A stretch of 44,562 nt of DNA from assembly GCA_902553465.1 (NCBI GenBank), contig CACDKW010000003.1, forward strand, positions 1 through 44,562. The letters are read 5' to 3'. Below are positions 31,994 to 42,364 of this stretch, one piece after another (within the stretch, counting starts at the first letter, position 1; each line of letters opens with the position of its first letter). Source of the DNA: an uncultured Pelagibacteraceae bacterium (GTDB lineage Bacteria > Pseudomonadota > Alphaproteobacteria > Pelagibacterales > Pelagibacteraceae). A program made the position numbers and the translations under genes. The notes under the pieces were generated by a model. The model saw only the letters and a list, made by a program, of their open reading frames with translations, was not told the origin of the DNA and searched no databases.

Positions 31994-32647
31994 TTGGATC
32001 GAAAAAAATTAGACCAACAATCTCAGCATTGGGAAGTTAATTTCTCAAATAAGCCTGAGATGTTTGGTTTAAATCCAAGCTTATCAGCAAAGAAAGCTTT
32101 AAAACTATTTCAAGAAAAAAAAATTCAAAATATAATTGAGATTGGAGCAGGATTAGGAAGAGATACTATATTCTTTGCAAAAAATTCAATTCATATTATT
32201 GCTTTAGATTATAGTTCGTCAGGAATAAAAGTGATTAATCAAAAAACTAAAAAAGACAATTTATCTAATTACGTATCAACAAAACAGTTTGATGTAAGAC
32301 AAAAACTACCATTTAATGATAATTCAATAGAGGCTTGCTACTCTCATATGCTTTATTGTATGGCTTTAACTTCGATCGAACTTAAAAAATTAAATAATGA
32401 AATTCAAAGAATTCTAAAACCAGGAGGTATTAATATTTATACTGTACGTCATACAAATGATGGAGATTTTCAAAATGGAATTCATATAGGTGAAAATCTT
32501 TATGAAAATGATGGTTTTATTGTTCATTATTTTTCAGAAGAAAAAGTTCATTCTTTATTAAATGGATTTAATAATATTTCTTTAGAAAAATTTGAAGAAG
32601 GAAGTTTTCCACGAAAATTATTCTATGTTGTTAATGAAAAAAAATAA
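31994..32647 (+). CDS. SAM-dependent class I methyltransferase
   Basis: A 217-residue Rossmann methyltransferase with motif I EIGAGLGRDTIFFAK (about residues 43-57), the acidic motif II end ALDYSS, and motif IV/post region EACYSHMLYCMAL. The overall shape resembles TehB-like or thiol/metalloid methyltransferases, but the substrate is not readable. The start is TTG, 2 bases after the peroxiredoxin stop, with no clear ribosome site, suggesting coupled translation. It ends one base from the convergent tmm stop. Confidence 0.8.
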   Translation: MDRKKLDQQSQHWEVNFSNKPEMFGLNPSLSAKKALKLFQEKKIQNIIEIGAGLGRDTIFFAKNSIHIIALDYSSSGIKVINQKTKKDNLSNYVSTKQFDVRQKLPFNDNSIEACYSHMLYCMALTSIELKKLNNEIQRILKPGGINIYTVRHTNDGDFQNGIHIGENLYENDGFIVHYFSEEKVHSLLNGFNNISLEKFEEGSFPRKLFYVVNEKK

Positions 32648-32648
32648 T

Positions 32649-33989
32649 TTATTTTTTTGATTGATCTAAAAAAACTTTTGAAGAGTCATCCATCGCTGTT
32701 GCCCATGGCGTATGATGAACTGGGGCAATAGACCCTGTAACAGGCGAAGAAAAAGATTTATTTCTATAAGTCATAATATCTTCTACTTTATGGTGTTCCC
32801 ATTCTTTAAAATGTTTTCTAATTAACTCAAAATCGATTTTTGGATAATCTGATAACCCATGCAATTCTTTAGTATATTCTGTTTGAAAATCTATCATTTG
32901 ATCTGGGTTTTCCAATTTTTCTTCCATTGCAACCCACTTGTTTATATCTTTTTCTATTTCTGAACCATTTGGAATTTTAATTTTTCCCATTATTACATCT
33001 CTTGCATACCAAGCCTGACAGTCAAACATATTAAAAGTATGAAATTGATCTTGCATGCCCAAGTAAAGTAATTTGTGATTATCTTGCCACACAACACCTT
33101 TATATAGTTTTGGAGGATATAATCTGTTTCTAGTTTTAAGTTTAAGGTCTTCAGTTAAAAAAGGAAAGTGGTGAAGGTAACCAGAACAAAGAATTACAGC
33201 ATCAGCTTCTTGTTTGTGGCCATCTTTAAAGATTGCTTTATTTCCTTCTAATCTATCTAAATAATGTACCTCTTTTACTCCATTAGGCCATTTAAATCCC
33301 ATTGGGTTATTTCTGTAACCTATAGTTACACTTTTAGCTCCATACTTGTGACATTGAAGAGCAACATCTTCAGCTGAATAACTACTTCCTAAAACAATAA
33401 CATTTTTTCCTCTAAATTCTTCTGCATCTCTAAAATCATGTGAATGCATTATTCTGCCTGGAAAAGATTTCATTCCAGGATATTCTGGAATAAAGGGAAC
33501 AGAAAAATGTCCCGTGGACACAACCACATAATCAAAAACATCTTTTGAAAATTTATCATTTTTTTTATCATGATGAGTTATATTAAAATTTTTTCCATTG
33601 AAAACTACACTAGTAACACTAGTATTAAATTTCACCTTTTTTTTTAAATTACCTTTTTTCGCTCTTCCAGTTATATAGTCATATAAAACTTCTCTCGGTG
33701 GAAAAGATGGAATTGGTTTCCCAAAATGTTCATCAAATGAATAGTCGGCAAATTCTAAACACTCTTTAGGACCATTTGACCAAAGATATCTATACATACT
33801 ATTGGGAACAGGGTCACCATATTGATCAGATCCAGTCCTCCAACTGTAATTCCATAATCCACCCCAATCTTCCTGTTTTTCAAAGCAAATTATCTCTGGT
33901 ATTTTTTCACCTTTCTTTTCAGCTTGTTCGAAAGCTCTTAACATCGAAAGACCACAAGGCCCTGTACCAATAATAGCTACTTTTGTCAT
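32649..33989 (-). CDS. tmm: Trimethylamine monooxygenase Tmm (flavin-containing)
   Basis: A 446-residue class B flavin monooxygenase that closely resembles marine Tmm by recall, notably GSDQYGDPVPNSMYRYLWSN and the WGGLWNY block. FAD-binding IIGTGPCGLSML, NADPH-binding VIVLGSSYSAEDVAL and the FMO fingerprint FPGRIMHSHDF are present. Tmm oxidises trimethylamine to its N-oxide with NADPH and O2, and can also oxidise dimethyl sulfide. An in-frame ATG at 34013 would add eight residues, but the ATG at 33989 has GAGAAG about 6-10 bases upstream, so I chose it. The TMAO demethylase gene is not in the window. It is divergent from the Fe-alcohol dehydrogenase. Confidence 0.93.
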   Translation of the reverse strand: MTKVAIIGTGPCGLSMLRAFEQAEKKGEKIPEIICFEKQEDWGGLWNYSWRTGSDQYGDPVPNSMYRYLWSNGPKECLEFADYSFDEHFGKPIPSFPPREVLYDYITGRAKKGNLKKKVKFNTSVTSVVFNGKNFNITHHDKKNDKFSKDVFDYVVVSTGHFSVPFIPEYPGMKSFPGRIMHSHDFRDAEEFRGKNVIVLGSSYSAEDVALQCHKYGAKSVTIGYRNNPMGFKWPNGVKEVHYLDRLEGNKAIFKDGHKQEADAVILCSGYLHHFPFLTEDLKLKTRNRLYPPKLYKGVVWQDNHKLLYLGMQDQFHTFNMFDCQAWYARDVIMGKIKIPNGSEIEKDINKWVAMEEKLENPDQMIDFQTEYTKELHGLSDYPKIDFELIRKHFKEWEHHKVEDIMTYRNKSFSSPVTGSIAPVHHTPWATAMDDSSKVFLDQSKK

Positions 33990-34067
33990 TGAATTCTTCT
34001 CATCTAAAAACAAATTTATAAATGTATTTTACTAACAAAAAAGTAAAAATTGCAATAATATTTTATT

Positions 34068-35225
34068 ATGAAAACTAATTGGAATTACCCCACTTCTGTA
34101 TGGGTAGGTCAAAATAGAATAAAAGATTTATCTGAGGCTTGCAAAAATTTAGATATATTAAATCCATTATTTGTAACTGATAAAGACCTTATAAATCTTG
34201 ATATGACAAAAAATATTATTTTAGATATTAAAAAAAAATTTAGTACTTTTGCTATATTTTCAAATTTTTCAGGAAATCCTATTGGAGAAAATGTAGAAGA
34301 AGGAGTTTCTGAATTTAAAAAAAATAAATGCGATGGAGTGATAGCTTTTGGAGGAGGTAGTGGGTTAGATGTAGGTAAAGCTATTGCATTTATGTCAGGA
34401 CAGTCTAGACCTATATGGGATTTTGAAGACATAGGAGATTACTGGAAAAGAGCAAACGAAAAAAATATTGCCCCAATTATCGCTGTTCCAACTACAGCTG
34501 GAACCGGATCTGAAACTGGCCGCGCCTCAGCAATTATAAATAAAGAAACTGGAGTAAAAAAAATTATTTTTCATCCTAAATTTTTACCTTCAATTGTTAT
34601 TTTAGATCCAGTTTTAACATTTAATTTGTCTCCAAGGCTAACAGCGGCAACTGGTATGGATGCTCTAGCTCACAATTTAGAAGCATTTTGTGCACCTGGT
34701 TTTCATCCAATGGCAGACGGAATTGCTATTGAAGGTATAAAATTAATTAAAAAATCTTTACTAGCATGTGTAAAAAACGGAAAAGACTTAAATGCAAGAT
34801 CAGATCTTTTAGCAGCGGCAAGCATGGGATCAACTGCATTTCAGAAAGGATTAGGTGCTATTCATTCTTTAAGTCATCCTGTTAACTCACAATTTAATAT
34901 TCACCATGGTCTATCAAATGCAATTTTTATGCCATATGTTTTAACTTTTAATAGAAACTTAATTAAAGATAGAATTGTCTCTATTTGTGATTATCTTAAT
35001 TTGGATAAAAATTTTGATAGTTTTTTAAATTGGATTTTAAATTTAAGGAAAGAACTAAATATTCCACACAAGCTTTCCGATGTAATTGAAGTAAAAAATA
35101 TAAATATAGAAAAACTATCAAAAATGGCTTTTGAAGACCCTTCAACTGCAACAAATCCAAAGAAATTGACAATTGACGATATGAAAATATTATACGAACA
35201 TAGTATTTCTGGAAAATTATTTTAA
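34068..35225 (+). CDS. Iron-containing alcohol dehydrogenase family protein
   Basis: A 385-residue group III alcohol dehydrogenase. The nucleotide-binding AFGGGSGLDVGKAIA, the VPTTAGTGSETG block and the metal-binding GMDALAHNLEAFCAPGFHP and HSLSHPVNSQFNIHHG segments (His ligands) are all visible. Substrate unknown; possibilities include small alcohols, formaldehyde-type or gamma-hydroxy acids. It is coupled by one base to the downstream amidotransferase (TAATG). Confidence 0.92.
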   Translation: MKTNWNYPTSVWVGQNRIKDLSEACKNLDILNPLFVTDKDLINLDMTKNIILDIKKKFSTFAIFSNFSGNPIGENVEEGVSEFKKNKCDGVIAFGGGSGLDVGKAIAFMSGQSRPIWDFEDIGDYWKRANEKNIAPIIAVPTTAGTGSETGRASAIINKETGVKKIIFHPKFLPSIVILDPVLTFNLSPRLTAATGMDALAHNLEAFCAPGFHPMADGIAIEGIKLIKKSLLACVKNGKDLNARSDLLAAASMGSTAFQKGLGAIHSLSHPVNSQFNIHHGLSNAIFMPYVLTFNRNLIKDRIVSICDYLNLDKNFDSFLNWILNLRKELNIPHKLSDVIEVKNINIEKLSKMAFEDPSTATNPKKLTIDDMKILYEHSISGKLF

Positions 35226-36022
35226 TGAGAAATTTAAATTTATTAGTTGTTGAAGGAAATCTGCAAAAAGAAAATGAAAATTTTCGAAAAAATGGAATTC
35301 AAACTCATGCAGAAAGTTTAAAAGATAGTCTTGAATACTATTCAAAAAATTTAAATATTGATGTTTTTAACCCATGTTCAGAGAAAAGTTTTGATAAAAT
35401 ATTGCCAAATATTAAAAAATATGATGGGCTAATATGGGGAGGAAGCAGTTTAAACATTTATAACGATTGTATAGAAATTCGTAGGCAAATTTCATTTATG
35501 AAAGAGTGTTTTAAAAATATAAAAAAAATATTAGCAATATGTTGGGGAATGCAAGTTGCAGTAACAGCTGCTGGAGGAACTGTAAAAAAATCTACTAATG
35601 GTGCTCATATTGGAATTGCACAAGACATTGAAATTAATGAAAATGGAGAGTCTCATCCTTTATATAAATCAAAAAAAAAAAAATTTAACTCTCCAGCTTT
35701 CAATTTTGATGAAGTTGTTACACTTCCTGAAAAAACTATTCATTTAGCATCAAACAAAATCAACAAAATTCAAAGCATTAATTTTAAATCAGGAGTTAGT
35801 GATGTATGGGGATTGCAATATCATCCAGAAATAACTTATCACAAAATGATTACTCTTATTAATTTTAGAAAAGATCGTTTAATAAATGATAGAAAATGTT
35901 TTAAAAATGAATTAGAAATTAAAAAACATATTGAGTTTATTGAGCAAGAAATTAAGAAATCTGAAAAAAATTCTAGAATGCTAGAATTAAAGAATTGGCT
36001 TAATCACTTAGTAGCAGCTTAA
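35225..36022 (+). CDS. Stand-alone class I glutamine amidotransferase-like protein
   Basis: A 265-residue amidotransferase-fold protein: nucleophile Cys in ILAICWGMQVAVTAAGG, oxyanion block YDGLIWGGSSLNIY and the His-Glu pair in GLQYHPEITYH. A roughly 35-residue charged helix extends the C-terminus. It has no synthetase partner nearby. It could hydrolyse a gamma-glutamyl compound (for example N-methylglutamate-type or gamma-glutamyl-amine intermediates), which would suit the methylamine neighbourhood, but that is conjecture. It is translationally coupled to the Fe-alcohol dehydrogenase and abuts the convergent fhs gene. Confidence 0.8.
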   Translation: MRNLNLLVVEGNLQKENENFRKNGIQTHAESLKDSLEYYSKNLNIDVFNPCSEKSFDKILPNIKKYDGLIWGGSSLNIYNDCIEIRRQISFMKECFKNIKKILAICWGMQVAVTAAGGTVKKSTNGAHIGIAQDIEINENGESHPLYKSKKKKFNSPAFNFDEVVTLPEKTIHLASNKINKIQSINFKSGVSDVWGLQYHPEITYHKMITLINFRKDRLINDRKCFKNELEIKKHIEFIEQEIKKSEKNSRMLELKNWLNHLVAA

Positions 36023-37708
36023 CTAAAACAAGCCCTCAATTTCGCTTTTGTTATTTAGCTTTATTGAATCAGCAGCTGGAATCTTTGGTAGTCCAGGCAT
36101 AGTCATGATAGCACCACAAATTACCACAACAAATTCAGCTCCCGAGGAAAGCCTAACTTCTCTTACCGGAAGAACATGACCTGAGGGAGCACCTTTTAAA
36201 CTTGGATCCGTTGAAAAACTATATTGAGTTTTGGCTACACAAATAGGAAGATTGACATAACCTTTAGCTTCAAAATCTTTGAGCTGATCTCTAATTTTTG
36301 TATCAGCCACTACTTCACTGGCATGATAAATTTCTTTAGCAATTGTTTCTATTTTTTTAAATAGTGAAGTTTTATCTTCATATAAAAATTTAAATTTATT
36401 TTCATTTTTATCGCATATTTCAGAAACGTTTTTTGCAAGCTCTTTAGTCCCTTCACCACCATTAGACCAATGAGTACATAAAGATGCTTTTACTTTAAGA
36501 TTATTACAGAAATCAATTAATTTATTTACTTCATTATCTGTATCAGTAATAAAATGATTTACTGCTACTGCTACAGGCAAATTAAATTTTTTTATATTAT
36601 TTATATGTCTTTCTAAATTTACTAAACCTTTTTTAAGAGCATCTACATTTTCTTTTTTAAGGTCTTCTTTTTTTACTCCACCGTGCATTTTTAAAGCTCT
36701 AATTGTTGCGACAATTACAACACAATCAGGTTTTAAACCAGATTTTCTACACTTTATATCTAAGAATTTTTCTGCACCTAAATCAGCACCAAATCCTGCT
36801 TCTGTAACTACATAATCAGATAATTTTAATCCTGTTTTTGTGGCAATAACCGAATTGCAACCATGTGCAATATTTGCAAATGGACCACCGTGTATGATAG
36901 CTGGATTATTTTCTAATGTTTGAGTGATGTTGGGTCTAATGGCATCTTTTAACAAAACAGTCATTGGCCCTTGTGCATTTAAGTCTTTTGCATAAATAGG
37001 CTTTTTATCTCTGGTGTAAGCAATAGTAATATTTCCAATTCTATTTTCTAAATCTTTTAAATCATTCGATAAACAGAAAATAGCCATGATTTCTGAAGCT
37101 ACAGTAATATCGAAACCATCTTCTCTAGGATAACCATTTGCAACTCCTCCAAGATTTATATTTATTGATCTTAGGGATCGATCATTCATATCCATTACTC
37201 TTTTCCAAACCACTCTTCTAACATCAATGTTTAATTTATTTCCCCAGTAAATATGGTTATCAATTAAAGCAGCCAGAAGATTGTGAGCTGAAGTTATTGC
37301 GTGAAAATCACCAGTAAAATGTAAATTAATTTGTTCCATTGGAACAACCTGAGCGTATCCCCCTCCAGCAGCACCACCTTTCATTCCAAAAGATGGTCCT
37401 AAACTTGGCTCTCTAAGACAAACAATAGATTTTTTTCCTATTTTATTTAAACCATCACACAAACCAACAGAAGTTGTTGTTTTTCCTTCTCCAGCCGGTG
37501 TAGGTGTAATCGCTGTGACTAAAATTAATTTTCCGTCTTTTTTATTTTTTAAAGTTTCTAAATATTCAGGTTTAATTTTTGCAATATATCTTCCAATTGG
37601 GCTATAAACTTCTGATTTGTCAGGAACATTTATTCCATCAAGAATTTCTTGGATGGGTTTCATTTTAGCAGCTCTTGCTATTTCTATGTCAGATTTGACT
37701 TTACCCAT
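36023..37708 (-). CDS. fhs: Formate-tetrahydrofolate ligase Fhs
   Basis: A 561-residue formate-THF ligase, full length. The ATP-binding [16 protein letters not shown] block, [45 protein letters not shown] and the C-terminal [13 protein letters not shown] are diagnostic. It interconverts formate and 10-formyl-THF and is a core step of folate-linked C1 oxidation in methylotrophic SAR11-type cells. It ends next to the amidotransferase stop and is divergent from soxB, with an AGGAG ribosome site. Confidence 0.97.
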   Translation of the reverse strand: MGKVKSDIEIARAAKMKPIQEILDGINVPDKSEVYSPIGRYIAKIKPEYLETLKNKKDGKLILVTAITPTPAGEGKTTTSVGLCDGLNKIGKKSIVCLREPSLGPSFGMKGGAAGGGYAQVVPMEQINLHFTGDFHAITSAHNLLAALIDNHIYWGNKLNIDVRRVVWKRVMDMNDRSLRSININLGGVANGYPREDGFDITVASEIMAIFCLSNDLKDLENRIGNITIAYTRDKKPIYAKDLNAQGPMTVLLKDAIRPNITQTLENNPAIIHGGPFANIAHGCNSVIATKTGLKLSDYVVTEAGFGADLGAEKFLDIKCRKSGLKPDCVVIVATIRALKMHGGVKKEDLKKENVDALKKGLVNLERHINNIKKFNLPVAVAVNHFITDTDNEVNKLIDFCNNLKVKASLCTHWSNGGEGTKELAKNVSEICDKNENKFKFLYEDKTSLFKKIETIAKEIYHASEVVADTKIRDQLKDFEAKGYVNLPICVAKTQYSFSTDPSLKGAPSGHVLPVREVRLSSGAEFVVVICGAIMTMPGLPKIPAADSIKLNNKSEIEGLF

Positions 37709-37841
37709 TTTACTACTCCTCTAGTATTCAAATTTCTTTGAAGATGGATTAATATATCTTTTTAGGGATTTTTTAAAGTTCTAAAAAATATATATATAAA
37801 AAATAAAGAACTATTTATACTAATTATTATAAAATTTATTT
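37709..37841. promoter_or_regulatory. Divergent promoter region between fhs and soxBDAG
   Basis: A 133-base AT-rich region, including a short ATATATATA run, that must drive both fhs and the sarcosine oxidase operon. A TATACT hexamer at 37816-37821 could be a -10 box for soxB, 20 bases before its ATG, but no matching -35 is clear. No riboswitch fold was recognised. Confidence 0.4.
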
Positions 37842-39098
37842 ATGCAAAAATATTCTGTATTTAGCCTTGTTAAAAACGCTTTTGGTGGACATAAAGACTG
37901 GGAAGTTGCCTGGAAAGATCCAACACCTAAATCTGAATATGATGTTATTATAATAGGTGGCGGAGGCCATGGTTTGGCTACAGCATATTACTTAGCAAAA
38001 GAACATAATATTACAAAAGTTGCCATTATTGAAAAAGGATGGATAGGAGGAGGCAATGTTGGAAGAAACACCACAATAATCAGATCAAATTATATGCATG
38101 ATGAAAATGGTTTGTTTAGTGAATTCGGTATGAATTTGTGGAGAAACATGAGTCAGGATTTAAATTTTAACGTAATGTTTTCTCCAAGAGGAATAATTAA
38201 TCTTGCACATTCCGATGCACAAATGAATGTTTATTCTAGAAGAGGAAATTCAATGCGTTTGAATGGAATTGATGCAGTTTTACTAAATAGAGAAGAAGTT
38301 AAAAAAATTATTCCTATGGCAGATTTTTCTGAAAATGTAAGATTTCCAATATTTGGTGGATTGATGCAACCAAGTGCAGGAACAGCTAGACATGATGCAG
38401 TTGCTTGGGGGTATGCACGTCAAGCAGACTCGATGGGTGTAGATATTATTCAAAATTGTGAAGTCACAGGTTTTGATGTTTCTAAAGGAAAAATTTTAGG
38501 AATAAGAACTTCAAAAGGAGATATTAAAGCAAAAAAAATTGGTTTATGTGTTGCAGGAAGTACAAATGTTTTAGCAGAAAAATTAAATATGACATTACCA
38601 ATAGAAACACATCTTTTGCAAGCATGCGTATCAGAACCAATTAAACCAATATTAGACAATGTTGTAACTTTCGGTGCAGGACATTTTTACTGTAGCCAAT
38701 CTGATAAAGGTGAAATGGTTATGGGAGGCGATCTTGATGGATATAACAGTTATGCACAAAGAGGAAATCTTCCAACATTACAACATGTTCTAACTGAAGG
38801 AATAGCAATGTTTCCGTTTCTAAGTAAATTAAAAATGCTTAGAACATGGGGAGGAATTATGGATATGTCTATGGATGGGTCACCTATTATTGATAAAACA
38901 CATATTGAAGGTTTATATTTAAATTGTGGATGGTGTTACGGAGGATTTAAAGCAACCCCCGCATCTGGATGGACATTTGCTCATACAATTGCTCAAGACA
39001 AGCCTCACGAATTAAATGCAGGCTATAGTTTAAATAGATTTAGTACCGGACATTTAATTGATGAAAAAGGCCTTGGAACAAAAACTTGGATTTCTTAA
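37842..39098 (+). CDS. soxB: Sarcosine oxidase beta subunit SoxB
   Basis: A 418-residue FAD subunit of heterotetrameric sarcosine oxidase, which demethylates N-methylglycine to glycine, passing the methyl group to THF and making H2O2. FAD-binding VIIIGGGGHGLATAYYLA is at residues 35-52. H184 in GTARHDAVAWGYARQA matches the His that carries covalent FMN in studied enzymes (from memory). WGGIMDMSMDGSPIID and CGWCYGGFKATPASG are typical of the family. It is the first of four genes in soxBDAG order. Confidence 0.95.
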   Translation: MQKYSVFSLVKNAFGGHKDWEVAWKDPTPKSEYDVIIIGGGGHGLATAYYLAKEHNITKVAIIEKGWIGGGNVGRNTTIIRSNYMHDENGLFSEFGMNLWRNMSQDLNFNVMFSPRGIINLAHSDAQMNVYSRRGNSMRLNGIDAVLLNREEVKKIIPMADFSENVRFPIFGGLMQPSAGTARHDAVAWGYARQADSMGVDIIQNCEVTGFDVSKGKILGIRTSKGDIKAKKIGLCVAGSTNVLAEKLNMTLPIETHLLQACVSEPIKPILDNVVTFGAGHFYCSQSDKGEMVMGGDLDGYNSYAQRGNLPTLQHVLTEGIAMFPFLSKLKMLRTWGGIMDMSMDGSPIIDKTHIEGLYLNCGWCYGGFKATPASGWTFAHTIAQDKPHELNAGYSLNRFSTGHLIDEKGLGTKTWIS

Positions 39099-39365
39099 AT
39101 GTTATATATTAAATGCCCACACTGTGGATTAAGATCTCAAAATGAATTTTCATATGGTGGTGATGCAACAGTCAAAAGACCAGAATTAAACAAAGAAGTC
39201 TCCGATCAGAATTGGGATAATTTTGTTTATTTACGAAAAAGTCCAAGAGGAAAACATCTAGAATTATGGCAGCATATTTCAGGGTGTAGACAATGGATAA
39301 AGGTTGAAAGAGATACATTAACCCATGAAATATTTAAAACATTAAAAGCAAACGAAGAATTATAA
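39099..39365 (+). CDS. soxD: Sarcosine oxidase delta subunit SoxD
   Basis: An 88-residue small subunit with the zinc-binding pattern CPHCG at residues 6-10 and a later HISGCRQW (His and Cys). SoxD is structural in the heterotetramer. It begins directly after the soxB stop codon and is followed 2 bases later by soxA, so the stoichiometry is likely set by coupled translation. Confidence 0.93.
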   Translation: MLYIKCPHCGLRSQNEFSYGGDATVKRPELNKEVSDQNWDNFVYLRKSPRGKHLELWQHISGCRQWIKVERDTLTHEIFKTLKANEEL

Positions 39366-39367
39366 AG

Positions 39368-42364
39368 ATGTCAGAGAATTATAGATTAGAAAAAGGTGGA
39401 CTAATAAATAGAAATAAAAAAATTAAATTTAAGTTTAATGGAAAAAAATATTTTGGTTATGAGGGAGATACTTTAGCTTCCGCTTTACTTGCTAATGGAG
39501 TTCATCTAGTTGGTAGAAGTTTTAAATATCATAGACCTAGAGGATTTTTTGGAGCAGGCGTGGATGAACCATATGCAATAGTTCAAATGAATAGAAATAA
39601 CGAAGTCGACCCTAACGTAAGAGCTACGGAACAAGAATTATTTGAGGGTTTAGAAGCTAAAAGTGTTAACTGTTGGCCAAATGTAAATTTTGATATTGGC
39701 GCAATCAATAATTTTTTAAATAAATTTTTTCCTGCAGGTTTTTATTACAAAACATTTATGTGGCCAAAAAGCTTTTGGTATAAAATCTATGAGCCAATAA
39801 TTAGAAAGGCTGCAGGTTTTGGGGCAGCATCTATTAAGCATGATAAAGAGAGATATGAACACAAATATGAATATTGTGATCTTTTAATTGCAGGAACAGG
39901 ACCTTCTGGGCTAGCAAGCGCTTATGCAGCAGCACAAAATGGAGCAAGAGTTATTTTAGCTGAAGATAAATCTAGAATTGGTGGAAGTCTTCTTGTTAAC
40001 GAAGTTACTATTGGCAATCAAAGCGGACAAGAGTGGGCGGAAAAAATAATATCCGAACTCAAATCAATGCCAAATGTAATTATAAAAAATAGATCTCAAG
40101 TTTTTGGTTATTATGATCACAACATGCTTGTTATGTCAGAAAGAGTGAGCGACCATTTGCCAAAAACTGATAAATATACCCCCAAACAAAGGTTGTGGTA
40201 TATACGTGCAAAAGAAGTTATCATTTCTTCCGGATCAATTGAAAGACCTTTAGTTTTTGGAAATAACGATACACCAGGAGTAATGCTTTCTTCTGCAGCA
40301 AAAGAATATTTAAAAGTTTATGGGGTTTTGGTTGGTAAAAAACCGATTATATTTACAAATAATGACAGTGGATACGAAACTGCAATAGAATTTAAAAAAA
40401 ATGGAATTGATCCTCTAATTTTAGATTCAAGAAAAAATCCTGATTCTGAAATTATAAAAGAGGCTAAAGATTTAGAAATAAGCATAAAGTTTTCTTATGT
40501 TGTTGTAGCCGCTAATGGTTATAAAAAAGTCAACTCCGCAAATATTGCAAAAATTTCTGATGATAAAAAAATCATTAGTAATATTGAAAGTATAAAATGT
40601 GATTGTATTTGTGTTTCAGGGTTTTGGACACCAACAATTCACTTAGCTTCTCAATCAGGAAATAAAACTAAATTTAATGAAGAAATAGATGCGTTTGTTC
40701 CAAGCAAATCAAAACAGAAAGAAACAACACTTGGATCTGCAAATGGCGTTTTTACATTAGAAGAAACTTTAAAAACATCTTTTGAAAAAGGAAGCGAGTT
40801 ATCAAAACAAATAACTAATAAAGAAAATAAAGTTTCAATTCCAACTGTTGTAGAAAAAAAATCATCAAAGCATGATAAATTTTGGTGTGTACCATTGCCT
40901 GAAGGTAAAAATTATAAAAGATTTTTAGATTTTCAAAACGATGTTTCTGTTTCTGATATACAACTTGCTCTAAGAGAAGGTTATAGATCAATAGAGCATG
41001 TTAAAAGATATACTACTTTAGGTATGGCAACAGACCAAGGTAAGACAAGTAATCTTAATGGATTACAATTAGTGTCTGAAGTTGAAAATAAAGTAGTACC
41101 TCAAGTGGGTCATACAACTTTTAGACCTCCTTATACACCAGTTGCAATAGGAGCAATTGTTGGAAGAGAAGTTGGAAAACATTCTAAACCAACAAGAAAA
41201 TCGCCAATGCATTATTGGCATGAAAAAAATAATGCAGTCTTTGTAGATGCAGGTGTTTGGTTGAGACCAAGATATTATAAACAAGGAAATGAAAACTTAT
41301 TTGAGGCGTCTAAAAGAGAAGCAAAAAATGTCAGACAAAACGTTGGGGTTTGTGACGTGACTACCTTAGGAAAGATTGACATCAAAGGACCTGATGCAGC
41401 TGAATTTTTAAATAGAGTTTACACAAATGCTTGGCTTAAGCTACCCGTTGGCAAAGCAAGATATGGCGTAATGTTAAGAGAAGATGGAATTGTAATGGAT
41501 GATGGTACAACAACAAGAATTTCGGAAAACCATTATCATATGACAACCACAACTGCTCAAGCTGCAAACGTTTTATCTCATTTAGAATATTATTTACAAT
41601 TAGTATGGCCAGAATTGAATGTAAATGTAGTTTCAAGTACTGAACAGTGGGCAGGTGCAGCAATAGCTGGACCAAAATCAAGAGATGTGTTGCAAAGACT
41701 GTTTCCAGATTTAGATGTTTCAAAAGAAGGATTACCTTTTATGGGATATATGGAAGGAAATTTATTTGGAGTTAATGCAAAAATTTTTAGAATTTCATTT
41801 TCTGGCGAACTTGCTTATGAAGTAAACGTCGAGTCAGACAATGGTAACTTCATGTGGGAAAAAATAATGGAGATTGGAAAAGAGTTTAATATTCAACCAT
41901 ATGGAACAGAAGCATTATCAACATTAAGAATCGAAATGGGTCATGTTGCTGGTTCTGAATTAGATGGACGTACAATTCCCTATGATAATTCATTAGAGGG
42001 ATTGGTTAGTAAGAAAAAAGATTTTATTGGAAAAAGATCTTTAAGTAAAAAAGCATTTATAGAACCTGACAGACAAAAAGTTGTTGGTGTTGTTCCATTA
42101 GACAAAAAAACAAGTATCCCAGAAGGATCATATATAGTTAAAGATGCAAAAGCGAAACTTCCTAATCCAAAATTAGGTCATGTATCTGCTTCGTGTTGGA
42201 GTGTTGAATATGATAATCCATTTTCACTCGCAATTATTAAAGATGGAAAAAATATGATTGGACAAAAGCTTTTTGCAATGTCTCCTTTAAAAAATAAAAC
42301 AATCCCTGTTGAAATAGTATCATCCCATTATGTTGATCCCAAAGGAGAAAGGGTTAGATCATGA
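39368..42364 (+). CDS. soxA: Sarcosine oxidase alpha subunit SoxA
   Basis: A 998-residue subunit with three regions. The N-terminal domain has GRSFKYHRPRGFFGAGVDEP. A dinucleotide-binding domain (LLIAGTGPSGLASAYAAAQNG, about residues 177-197) follows. A GcvT-like THF-binding domain fills about residues 620-990 (PHY-type SRDVLQRLFPDLDV, ISFSGELAYEVNV, LRIEMGHVAGSELDGRTIP). It channels the methyl group of sarcosine to 5,10-methylene-THF. The length is normal. It overlaps soxG by 4 bases. Confidence 0.96.
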   Translation: MSENYRLEKGGLINRNKKIKFKFNGKKYFGYEGDTLASALLANGVHLVGRSFKYHRPRGFFGAGVDEPYAIVQMNRNNEVDPNVRATEQELFEGLEAKSVNCWPNVNFDIGAINNFLNKFFPAGFYYKTFMWPKSFWYKIYEPIIRKAAGFGAASIKHDKERYEHKYEYCDLLIAGTGPSGLASAYAAAQNGARVILAEDKSRIGGSLLVNEVTIGNQSGQEWAEKIISELKSMPNVIIKNRSQVFGYYDHNMLVMSERVSDHLPKTDKYTPKQRLWYIRAKEVIISSGSIERPLVFGNNDTPGVMLSSAAKEYLKVYGVLVGKKPIIFTNNDSGYETAIEFKKNGIDPLILDSRKNPDSEIIKEAKDLEISIKFSYVVVAANGYKKVNSANIAKISDDKKIISNIESIKCDCICVSGFWTPTIHLASQSGNKTKFNEEIDAFVPSKSKQKETTLGSANGVFTLEETLKTSFEKGSELSKQITNKENKVSIPTVVEKKSSKHDKFWCVPLPEGKNYKRFLDFQNDVSVSDIQLALREGYRSIEHVKRYTTLGMATDQGKTSNLNGLQLVSEVENKVVPQVGHTTFRPPYTPVAIGAIVGREVGKHSKPTRKSPMHYWHEKNNAVFVDAGVWLRPRYYKQGNENLFEASKREAKNVRQNVGVCDVTTLGKIDIKGPDAAEFLNRVYTNAWLKLPVGKARYGVMLREDGIVMDDGTTTRISENHYHMTTTTAQAANVLSHLEYYLQLVWPELNVNVVSSTEQWAGAAIAGPKSRDVLQRLFPDLDVSKEGLPFMGYMEGNLFGVNAKIFRISFSGELAYEVNVESDNGNFMWEKIMEIGKEFNIQPYGTEALSTLRIEMGHVAGSELDGRTIPYDNSLEGLVSKKKDFIGKRSLSKKAFIEPDRQKVVGVVPLDKKTSIPEGSYIVKDAKAKLPNPKLGHVSASCWSVEYDNPFSLAIIKDGKNMIGQKLFAMSPLKNKTIPVEIVSSHYVDPKGERVRS

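Noticed and set aside
37780-37810. ATATATATA run as a microsatellite or origin element
   Set aside because: Only about five dinucleotide units, expected by chance in such AT-rich DNA. No DnaA-box cluster is nearby.
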